A stretch of DNA of 64,000 nt, taken from the NCBI RefSeq assembly GCF_002865645.1, contig NW_020194691.1, positions 124,001 through 188,000 on the forward strand, given 5' to 3'. Numbering within the stretch: the stretch's first letter is position 1; each line of letters begins with the position of its first letter. The notes beneath the pieces were generated by a model, which had not been told where the DNA came from, did no database searches, and saw only the letters and a list, made by a program, of their open reading frames with translations. The position numbers were made by a program, and so were the translations under genes. Of the stretch, positions 14,101 through 22,844 are shown piece after piece. Source of the stretch: Hyaloscypha bicolor E. Lineage: Eukaryota > Ascomycota > Leotiomycetes > Helotiales > Hyaloscyphaceae.

Positions 14101-14399
14101 TTAAGTAATATTTTCTAATTATACTTAAGACTAATCTTTTCTAGAATATAATTATTTAGACTCTTTATTTATTTTAGCTTAATTACTATAGCTATTATAA
14201 TATTCTCTATAACTTTTATTATAATTTCTAATATATTTTTCCTAAAAACTCGAATTATATTTACTAGGCTATTAATACTATTATATTTATTATAATTAGC
14301 TAAGCTATATAAGTAGGCTATAAATATTTTTCTCAAATTATAATAGTAGCTATATTAAGTTATTTTTATAAGTTCTCTTAAGTTATAAAAATAATAAAT
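11151..14399. other. AT-rich interior of a decayed gypsy element, unassigned
   Basis: By position this lies between gag-like sequence (14.4-15.3 kb) and reverse transcriptase (9.9-11.15 kb) of a minus-strand gypsy element, where protease and the first half of RT should be. Stops are dense and I could not name individual motifs with confidence. Confidence 0.4.
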
Positions 14400-15350
14400 A
14401 GTTTTTCTAGATTTCTTACTAGCTAATTAATATTATTTTCTTTAGGTTTACTACTTTTAGTAAGTTTTATATAATTAGCTATAGGCTAGGTTTTTCTCTT
14501 ACTTATATTTATAGTAGTTTTAGGAAATATAATAGGAAGAACTAATAAGAAATAATTATTTTCTAGTTTAGGAATTATATTATAAATTATTATATTTAAA
14601 TATTTTTATTTAAGTCTAGATATATTTAGGTTATTAGTAATATTAAAATAATATTTTTTCTTTTTATACTAATAAGATATTACTATTTTCTTATATATTT
14701 TATTATATTTATAAATAGAAATATTTATAGGCTTAAAGTTTATATTCTTAAGAATATAATCTCTTACTAAAATAAATAATTCTCTTATAAATTCTTAGTA
14801 CTAAATAATTTTTTTTTTTTTTCTTTTTAGTAATTCCTTTAATACTTTATTAAATATATTAATATAAAACTTATATGAGATTTCTTTATTCTAGGCTTAT
14901 ATAATAATCTAATTAAGAAAGTTATAGCTAATTTTAAGTATTTCTTAGTTATATTCTCGGAATTCTTTCAGTAAGGCCTTAAAAAACTTAGTTTCCTAGT
15001 AATTTCCTAAATTATTAGTATAATACTCTAATATAGCCTTAATCTAATCTTTATAAATAAGAGAAATATAATAAATAATTCTTTTTCTTTTAGTATTATT
15101 AGAAATATAAGAATTCTTATATATATTTATATATTATTTCAAGAATATAAAGATATTACTTTCCTAAAACTATAATACTTTAGGAGCTCCTATAAGTAAT
15201 AGATTTAGACCTAGTACTAGTATATACTTATTCTTAGCTATATTAATCTTAATAATTTCTTTTATAACTAATTATAGAATTTCTATACCTGAAACTTTTA
15301 CTAATAAGGTTCCTAATAAGCTAATTTCCTATTTAAGTATGTTTTTTAAT
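14400..15350 (-). pseudogene. gag-like remnant of a minus-strand gypsy element
   Basis: Minus-strand translation gives an interrupted frame resembling the capsid part of fungal gypsy Gag. It has an SNIFIFLK/FLE-type start, then the acidic stretch NYQETKFFKALLKEFREYN, then a helical region continuing through NKVLKELL. In the family this reads roughly FLExF...W..LK..LLKEFRE. It lies downstream of the terminal repeat at 16.2-16.5 kb and upstream of RT in the same orientation, as gag should. All interruptions fit CpA-to-TpA change. Identification is by pattern only. Confidence 0.45.
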
Positions 15351-16231
15351 TTAGGAACCGAAATTAGAAAAAAACTAGTTAATAATAATAAATATAATTG
15401 AGATTTGAGTTTTAGTATTAGTAATAATAAAATAATAGCTTTTCTAATCTTATTTCTATTACTTATATTTTCTTTTCTATTTCTTTAGCTTAATATCTAT
15501 AGTATTTTTCCTTAATTTTACTAAACTAGATATATTTATTAATATTATTAAAAGTAATAATAAATATAGTTTTACTAATTTTTCTGACTTTTCTAAATTC
15601 TCTTTTATTTTTCTATTTAATATTTATTTCTTTCTTTAGAAGCTTCTCTAGTTTATTTATATAATTTCTTATTTCTAATTTCTTTTTAATATTTATTTCC
15701 GATTTCTATTTACTATTTTATTTAAAATTAAGGGTATTTTCTCTTTTAGGTATTTTTTCCGAATTTAGAAATAAGTATTTTTACTAAAACTAATACTATT
15801 TTTATTTTAGTTTTTATTATAACTAAAAATAATATATAAATTAATAATATAACTTTATTTCCGAATACTAAAGTCTATTTCTAACTAAAATCTAACTTGT
15901 ATTATCTTAGTATAATTTTTCTTATTTTATTTTCTTTACTTTTTTTCCTTTTATAATTAGCCTCTATTTCTATTACTTCTATATATTATACTAGTAATTA
16001 TATCTTATAGCTAATTTATATTTAAGTTATTAGATATATTAGAAATTAATATAAGATACTAAGATTAATACTCTTATATTCTTAATATTTTGGCCTTAGG
16101 CTTAAGATATTATAATAGCCCTTTTTTTCTCTAACTTACTAAGCTAATAATTCGCCTTATAAATATCTCTTAGAACTTTATAAAAATATTATCTTAATTA
16201 TAAAGTTTCTCTCTTTTCTATATTACTTACT
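15351..16231. other. AT-rich leader region of the minus-strand gypsy element
   Basis: The stretch lies between the terminal repeat and the gag-like frame. It is AT-rich with no recognisable domain. Confidence 0.35.
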
Positions 16232-16546
16232 ATAAAATATATAAAAGAGAAACTATAATAAAATAAAAACTTATATAAAGTATACTAGAGTATAAAACGT
16301 AACTTAATAGTAAAATAATAAATTAAAAGTATAAATAGTAAAGCATAAATAATATATAGTATATAAAAGCTTAATTAATTAAATATATATAAAGAATTAT
16401 TCTCTAAGTCTATAGAAAAACTAGCTTTCTTATATGATTTCCGCAAGTTATATATAAAAGGCCATGGCCTTTACTATATAACCTAAACCTCAAAACCGCT
16501 AAAATAACATGATTTTTAACGAGTACAGCCTGCTATACTATAATAA
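16232..16546 (-). repeat. terminal repeat copy 2 (LTR-like)
   Basis: Inverted partner of 9,594-9,885. This copy keeps more G and C: its outer end has GTACAGCCTGCTAT, versus ATAGGCTATAC in the other orientation at 9.6 kb. The palindromic GGCCATGGCC block recurs at 16,447-16,482. The outer boundary near 16,546 is where similarity fades. No target duplication could be identified. Confidence 0.6.
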
Positions 16547-16775
16547 TTAACTCTTTTACGGTATTAATATAGGTAATACTACTAGTAAAGTATATAATAT
16601 ATAGGCTTTACTTGAAATAAAGAACTATAGATACTTCTTCTAAGCTATATAATAAGGCATTCCAGAAATCTTATTAGGCCTAGTATAAGAAATAAGTAAA
16701 GTAGAATAAAGTAGTAGGCCCTATTTATACTTTACTTAAATAAATTTCTTACTACTTATACTTTATTTAATACTT

Positions 16776-16813
16776 TACTTAACTACTCTAGAATATTCTA
16801 GAGTAGTTAAGTA
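16776..16813. repeat. 38-bp perfect palindrome
   Basis: The bases are self-complementary about the centre at 16,794/16,795 (core TCTAGAATATTCTAGA). Symmetry breaks at 16,775/16,814. It lies just outside the retrotransposon block and directly before the CACGTG repeats. A 19-bp-arm hairpin or a dimeric binding site is possible; function unknown. Confidence 0.8.
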
Positions 16814-16816
16814 GTA

Positions 16817-16850
16817 TGCACGTGATGTTGCACGTGATGTTGCACGTGAC
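16817..16850 (+). promoter_or_regulatory. three tandem CACGTG (E-box-like) units
   Basis: The 12-mer TGCACGTGATGT occurs twice in tandem, followed by TGCACGTGAC. Each unit carries the palindromic CACGTG core recognised in fungi by bHLH factors (Cbf1/Pho4 type). Further single cores occur nearby, for example at about 17,287 and 18,383. Regulatory meaning is inferred from the motif alone. Confidence 0.5.
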
Positions 16851-17299
16851 ACGCTAGTCTAATTAGGTAAGGCTCCGGGGTGGCCCGAGTCTAGTACTAC
16901 TATACTACCCAATTAAGTAGTATTAAGGCTTAGTAAGTAAGGTAGAACCTTAATATATTCTTAGGCTTCCTTAGTTATTAGGGGCAGACTCTTCTCTCAA
17001 GGTACTTTTATTATATCTAAATTATATAATAGACTTTATAAGAGTACTATTAAGATAATTTCTTATTTAAAAAGCTGGGAGTTATTTAAAGACGAATTAG
17101 AAGAAGTAAAAAGAGAAGAAAAAAGAAGGAAAAGAAAGATTTCGAGAAGGGAAATCTGTTTTATATAAAAGAAAAATAGTATTTAAGTAGTCTTATATAA
17201 CCTCTAGCTTAAATTATATAGTACTACTTAATAGGTACTTTATTTATTTATTATTAATAATTAAATAAATATCGATTTACTATATTTATATAACTTGCA

Positions 17300-17440
17300 C
17301 GTGACTACTCTTGAGTTACTCTAGAGTAGTACTCTACTCTACTCTACTCAAGTACTATATTACGCTACTCAAACTCTACTCTACTCTACTCAAGACTACT
17401 CTAGAGTAGCTTGAGTAGCTTGAGTAGTTTTTGCCCACAC
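17300..17440. repeat. ACTCT/CTTGAGTAG simple repeat at the AT-block edge
   Basis: The stretch is built from CTACT/CTCTA pentamers and short palindromes such as ACTCTAGAGTAG, plus three GTAGCTTGAGTAG-like units at 17,393-17,421. It marks the change from AT-rich transposon sequence to normal composition. It may be the decayed end of an element; no target duplication was seen. Confidence 0.6.
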
Positions 17441-17649
17441 TGGTCAGGCCTGCTTCCTGATCTGGCGCCTGTCATATCGCTCTTGAATAAGTGGATTGAC
17501 CTCATAATGACATTATTGGAAAAGTGATAAGTGCCTTGACAACGTCAAAGCTACATTAAGAGTTGTTCACTCGCACCCCCTGTTCATTGCCTCCTCCCTA
17601 AGGCTGTCAAACAATACCAGTCGAGCCCCTTGGCCATTGAAGCAAAGAA

Positions 17650-18092
17650 TCACACCTTATCTTTTTTCCCTGTCTGTCTCCTCCGGTATTCCAGGACCGC
17701 ATAAGCAGCCGTAAAAAAAGTCATGGCGACGATAGAAACGACACCCCAAGCGAGGAAGAATTTGTCTTTACGATTCAGACCGGCCCAGCTGTCAAAGCTT
17801 TGGTATATCTCGTAGGCACGGTAAGTGCTGAAGATTTGGCAGACAAGGCAGTACACAAAGAAAAGACGTATACCCCTGATGTTTCCTGGTTCCAGTTAGC
17901 CCCCAGTGGCATTGTCGGATAAGACGGTAAAACGCACCAGCCACCCCCTCGTCCTGTTTCATGGTAGGCGGGCTGACAATCCTCGCTGCATCCTTTCCTG
18001 CAAAGTGTCAGCAATGCACCACTGGTATCGGGATTGAGCTTGGGGACCCCACCGCGATAGCTAGGCGTGTTGGCATTATCAGAGGAAGCCAT
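17650..18092 (-). CDS. small two-span membrane protein, unknown function
   Basis: Two exons on the minus strand, 18,092-17,938 and 17,875-17,650, joined across a 62-nt intron (GTGCGT donor, GCTAAC branch, CAG acceptor). The spliced frame continues GGGW/GIRLFFVY without a break. ATG at 18,092 is chosen because the more upstream open frame has no ATG. The product is about 126 residues. An N-terminal soluble part has three close cysteines (LCRKGCSEDC). Then come two hydrophobic helices, about residues 53-75 and 94-117, separated by SFDSWAGLNRKDK, and a basic tail RRRQTGKKDKV. It looks like a small fungal membrane protein of unknown role. I see no catalytic motif. It sits about 200 bases from the AT-rich block and 300 bases from a solo LTR. 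Confidence 0.6.
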
Positions 18093-18404
18093 TTCCAGAT
18101 TCGCGTTTGGACTATCCCAAGCACGGTGAGTAGTGAATAGCGCCGAGATGCAGACGACCGAGTTCAATAATAGGGACAAATCTTGGTCAGGGTAATTGGC
18201 GGCAATATTTAGATGGAAAGAGAATGACTAGCTAGGTAGCTAGATTAGCAGGTAGGTAGGCAACTTTGGGACTTATATACACACAAACTACGCAGGGTAG
18301 GTTGCAGTGGTATATTTACGTCTGAGAGAAAGAGAAGGCGGAGCCTCCGTGAGAATGAGGTGCAGCCACAACGCTAGCTTTCCACGTGACCACAACAGTA
18401 ACTA

Positions 18405-18763
18405 GCGAGTGTTGAAATTAGGGGCCTGAGGCCCCTAATAGGCTTAGTAAGCCCTGGAACAGAGCCTTAAGGGGCTGTGTACTAATGGGGCTTTAGCCAT
18501 AGGCTTATTACTGAGTAGATTATGCCCTGTAAGGTTGATACAGGGCATAATATGCCCTGTGAGGCTAAATCGGTTCAGCTGAGGTTGAATGGTTCAGTAT
18601 AAGGCTCTCTGGTTTAGGGGTTTAGTGCATGTGACTTGGGGGTTCAGGGCTATATATACGGGCTACTTACCACTGTAGAACAGCAGTCAATTCAGTACGT
18701 TTTACTTGGTTTACATTGCAAGCACGTGACCCTAGCTTTAGCTTTAGCTAGATCAACAGCGAG
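18405..18763 (+). mobile_element. solo LTR with 5-bp target duplication
   Basis: The LTR spans 18,410-18,758 (349 bp). It begins TGTTG and ends CAACA, and is flanked by GCGAG on both sides (18,405-18,409 and 18,759-18,763). This is the signature of an LTR retrotransposon that lost its body by recombination between its LTRs. It contains a TATA-like CTATATATA near 18,650 and a nested palindromic motif TGCCCTGTAAGG/ACAGGGCATA at 18,524-18,565. GC content is normal, so it is not heavily RIP-mutated. Family (gypsy or copia) is undetermined. Confidence 0.8.
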
Positions 18764-19597
18764 AGAGAAAAAAGTCGTTGCCGAATGAAATTGTCTAAGA
18801 AGATGCGGCGGTCTATGCATGGCGCAGTCAGAATAATGGTACCTTATTTATGAAGTTGACGCCATGAGCTGCGAATCAACCTAGAAAAACAGCCTCAAAA
18901 TAAACGGCCTGCGTGAGGACTCTTTCCTAATAAGATAGTTGACTCAAAGAAGCACTCTCCAAAAATAAGCGCCGCGCCTTAAACTCTGTTATAAATAAGC
19001 ACGGCCCCTTGGGGCGGGGGGCTTTCAATTGGCCAGCTCGGAACTAACAGGACTACCACAGCCACATTTATGTCCTGTGCCGCATTAGACAGAGAAAAGC
19101 CTCGGAATCCTGAATGAATCCTAAAAGCTATACGACTCGACAAAGTTGCTCATGGAAGACCAATGAGAATTGACCAAAGTAAATATCAACAATCGTAACA
19201 CGTATTTTTAAGATTTTGACAAGTGTTACCTAATATTCAGCTCCCGATGTGGATCGCAAGATGGTATTTATATGTAATTAGCCAGATTTATAAAGAAACT
19301 AATGACACAGCCCATTCGCACGAGAGATTTACCAGGCAATGAAGATATACCCATTTAGAAACAGTGCATCTTTACTGCATTTGGGGGCTACTCCTCTGTC
19401 TCCTGGAGGGGCCAATGGACTCTGGTTTCACAGGTGTCAAACAAACTGCGCATCGTAGCCTGCTATAAGAAGCCTGTGTTTTCGAATGAATTAGAATTCA
19501 AAGTTCCATCTCAACAACAGCTTCATCAAGCCAGAGAGGCGTGTCTCCTTCGAGCAACCCCTACCTTTGAGCCATTCCAACAACAATTTCGTCCAAT
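18764..19597. other. intergenic region upstream of the secreted-protein gene
   Basis: No gene seen. The last 100 bases before the ATG at 19,598 are rich in CAACA/CAAC and pyrimidines, as in fungal 5' leaders. No convincing TATA box was found. Confidence 0.5.
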
Positions 19598-20897
19598 ATG
19601 AAGATTTCTCATATATTTTTCCTTAGCTCAGTCGCTATCCCGGGGCTAGCTTTAGTTCTCGGGACAAAGGCACCAGAACCAAGGAGCTTAGGCACTGATT
19701 TGAAATCTACGTTTGCCACACGAAACCTGGAAGCCCCAGATAGAGCACTACAGAAGCGTTCGAGTATTCAATACGATAAATATCTACCAGAGCTCCCAGC
19801 TGAGTGGCCTAACATAAGTATGTTGAATCTCCCTGCTCATCTCATATGTCCACTTGTAGTCCAATCCACATGCTGACCAGGCCAAAGCTGCTGTAGCGGA
19901 GTGGAGGAGCAGCAGTAAAAGCAGGGACTTGGCAATTCGGCCCCGCGGCGATGTGGCAACCCGAGACGACCCGGGTGATTTCGCAAGATATCTTTTTATG
20001 GGGCTGAAGATCTACGCCGTCGCCAACGCCCCAGTGACCTGGTTCGGCCTAATCTCGTCTTGCCAGCAATTTACTCAACAAACTGGGAATGGCTTCCAAT
20101 GCGTTTTTGGCGCTATTGCTCAAGTTATCGCGGTTGCGACCCTTGCTTATCAGGGAGCCATATGGCGCGGCCAGCTTGCGACCGCGCTGAGAAACAACGG
20201 CTGGCACGTCCCGGGAATCAATAAGCGGGATGAGTGGGCTAGTATTATGTAAGTTGACCTGCTAGTTGCTGTCTTCGAAAAAAGAAAGAAAAGAAACTTA
20301 CTAACGCTGGACTGCTATAGGGCTCGTGACTTGTCGGATGGACTCAACACCGAGGTTCGGCATCTCGGGACGTGGGATGGGATCGAGACTCATCAGAAGC
20401 GAGACTCTGGGCCTGCTGTGCCCCGGGAGGTGTTTGGAGTCAAGAGCGGTGGCCAAGATTTCCACTTCACGTATATGGGACGTGATGCTGAGGGCAAGGA
20501 TTCCTTTAAGCTCGGCCTTGGTGATGGCGGCTTCCCGCCAAATAACAAAGAGCGCCGACAGAGTCAAGTCACCGACAACAACTTCTACTTCAGTACGGGT
20601 GGCATTGATTTCGCGGCCCAATCCGTGGAGAGCTCGACGTCCACCGAATGGTCCTGGGGGTCGACCTCCGACGCCATTGAGTTTGGCGACATTTACAAGT
20701 CGGTCAATTGCTACCTCGGTCTTTTCAACTTTGCGTTCGATTTCGAGAACGCAATTGCTTTCCAGGTTTACGACTCCCATCAAGACTATACTCTGTCCGC
20801 GGGTATCATGTCCCCTTTCTCTGCTAGCCAGGAATCTGCCATCCGGTCCATGTCAATCCAAGGTGGAATTGGTACTAACTCATGTGGGGCCTTCTGA
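19598..20897 (+). CDS. secreted protein with three Lys-Arg processing sites, unknown function
   Basis: Three exons: 19,598-19,817; 19,897-20,248; 20,321-20,897. Intron 1 has GTATGT, branch CTGAC and TAG at 19,896 (AAG at 19,887 also keeps frame). Intron 2 has GTAAGT, branch ACTAAC and TAG, and joins ASIM to ARDLSDG in frame. The product is about 382 residues. Residues 1-22 form a signal peptide (MKISHIFFLSSVAIPGLALV). Kex2-type Lys-Arg pairs follow at LQKRSS, INKRDE and HQKRDS. A hydrophobic, Cys-containing middle segment (APVTWFGLISSC) is followed by a Gly/Ser/Asp-rich C-terminal domain ending NSCGAF. I do not recognise the family. A secreted, proteolytically processed protein (effector-like or competition-related) is inference from the signal peptide and Lys-Arg sites. 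Three internal long frames on both strands are shadows. Confidence 0.75.
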
Positions 20898-21009
20898 TTA
20901 AAACGCCAGGTTCAATAATATCAGGTCTAAATCAAGGGCCTATCAGGAAAGGTGTTACGAATCATGTGACTGTGAGACCTTAGGCTCAGTTCCTGCTTTC
21001 AGGGACAGT

Positions 21010-21230
21010 AGAACTCACTGGAGGATTTCTTTAAATTAATAAAGAATTATTATTTATAAAATTATTATTAGTTTTAGTTATTTATTTAGTCAAGTATTAT
21101 TTATGAAATTTGCTTTTTAAATTTCCTTTTAATTTCTTTTATATTTCTAAAAATAATAAAAGTATTAATAACGGATTTAATGCCATTATTAAAGTAACCG
21201 GGAAATAATTTCCTTGAAACCTTTTGGCAA
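21010..21230. other. small AT-rich patch, likely transposon scrap
   Basis: About 220 bases of sharply higher AT content between two coding stretches. It reads like the RIP-degraded sequence of the large blocks but has no identifiable motif. Confidence 0.4.
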
Positions 21231-21337
21231 ATTAAAACATTCCTTGGATAGTTGGGATACAAGCTTCAAAGCGCGCTTGGGCGGCTATTAAGATTCCTTG
21301 ACATTGAGGAAACCCTGCATTTTTTTTGCAGTAGAAC

Positions 21338-22033
21338 TTGTGTGTGTGCGATTGCAAGCGACTTGTATGCCAGGCCGCGGCAAATAAAGATACAAAGAAG
21401 CTCAGACGGCTATTAGAGAACGGGATCCAGCATTCTCAACGAGGCCTTTTCGATACGACGCCCCTGTTACAAGCTGCGCAGAATGGCCAGCGGGAGACCA
21501 CATGTCTGCTACTGGAACATGGTGCCTCTTTATCGGAACAGGACGAGCATGAACGAACGGCATTGAATTTTGCATCGGCAAGCAGGCATGCAAAGGCAGC
21601 AAATGATCTTCTCTTATACGGGGGGGATATATCTCCTATTAATAAGAAGGGGCAGACGTTCTTATGCTTGGCAGTGCTGAGTAAGTCTCCTGAGATAGTA
21701 GCTGTACTTTCGGATTAAGGAGCTGTAATATCTGCTCAGGACTTGGAAGGAAGTATGGCGTTCCATCTGGTAGCTGATCAAGGCCATCGAGGGATAATCA
21801 ACGTGCTGATTGACCATAGAGCTGAAGTAGGGTTGGTGGATAAGCTTGGCCAGATACCATTACACCGTTCTGCCTGCTTGGGATACAGAGCGGCAACCAA
21901 ACTCTTGGTTGACAGATGGTCAGTAATAACGACAGAGGACTATAATGGACGTACGGCGCGCGATTTGGCTGAAGGTTCAGTACATGCAATCAAGGCTCTC
22001 AATGTTGAAGAGCTGGATTTTTATATGTATTAA
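21338..22033 (+). pseudogene. ankyrin-repeat gene fragment
   Basis: One frame encodes about six ankyrin-like repeats: DTTPLLQAAQNGQRETTCLL, then ERTALNFASASRHAKAANDL, GQTFLCLAVLSKSPEIVAVL, and after a stop SMAFHLVADQGHRGIINVLI and GQIPLHRSACLGYRAATKLL. The frame is broken once, by TAA at 21,716-21,718 after VAVLSD, where the repeat consensus expects D-x-G-A. A CAA-to-TAA change would explain it. There is no ATG at the start, so the N-terminal part of the parent gene is missing. In fungi such repeats often form the C-terminal half of NLR-like or HET proteins. This looks like the orphaned tail of one. Confidence 0.75.
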
Positions 22034-22113
22034 AGACCGCATGATTCTACTCTAGTTTGGGAGGAGACTCTCGTCAAGACTTGGAACCATTCCCTTATCT
22101 GCTATTCTTCTCT

Positions 22114-22362
22114 CTACGTGCGTTCTGGTCCTCTATTAGAGCTGGAGCCGTGGTCCACAACCATCTCCTCCTTCTGTCCGTATTGCTGAATGCGTAGTTT
22201 TATCCCAATCACACAGCGTCGTTGCGCCCACATACCCTCAACCAAATCAGCAACCAGTGTGCGCACTTGGTTCTCGGTGTCTTTGAAACTCTCCTCTAGC
22301 AGTCGACGTGCTTGGAAATCTAGGAGCTCTGACTTGGCTTCTATTTTCCCGACGATGGTCAT
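22114..22362 (-). pseudogene. short helical ORF, possible gene fragment
   Basis: An 82-codon minus-strand frame starts at ATG. The first 60 residues are strongly helical and charged (LLDFQARRLLEESFKDTENQ), followed by a basic segment with Gln and a disordered tail. No matching exon was found upstream, and nothing in the sequence names a family. It may be the last exon of a lost gene or a chance frame. It lies 80 bases downstream of the ankyrin fragment on the opposite strand. Confidence 0.25.
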
Positions 22363-22844
22363 CGTTATGCATTGGTGGTTCTATAATATGTACCATGAAG
22401 TGCCTCAAGGGTCTAAATGCCCGTATGCAACCACAGCTCCACCAATATTACGGCAACTCCCTGCTTTCATCTTGCCTAATAGTAGTTAGGGTAACATTAG
22501 CGCAGGCACAATTGGTCTAAGACTTTTAATAACCGCGGGCGGAATCCACCCTATTAGACCTAAACTCATATATATAACAGAATCCCTTTAATATTATAGT
22601 AGTCCGATTTTCACAACTCCTTTGACTTTCGAGTAAAGATAAACATATAAAATCACTACTCTATCAATCCAATCCTGACGTCTTCCTTCACTTTGGCGTA
22701 GAAATGTTGCGGGAATATAAGACCAAGGCTTCTAAGAAATGTGGTTGCTTATTCTCGGTCGAGTCATCCCGGAAAGCATTATAAGAGCTAACTTTTAATA
22801 AAAAATTCAATGTACGGACGCCACTCGAGCCACAATCTAAAAAT
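22363..22844. other. intergenic, downstream of the CorA-like gene
   Basis: No gene seen. A CATTGGTGG/CCACCAATA-type short inverted repeat occurs near 22,370-22,450. The region is moderately AT-rich toward 22,560-22,680. Confidence 0.4.

Noticed and set aside
1..17400. AT-rich block as a possible centromere
   Set aside because: Composition is explained by RIP-degraded retrotransposons; no sequence feature here points specifically to centromere function.
20301..20901. Two further long frames, plus and minus, in the third exon of the secreted-protein gene
   Set aside because: They overlap the exon that joins in phase to upstream exons, lack signal or domain features, and are shadows.
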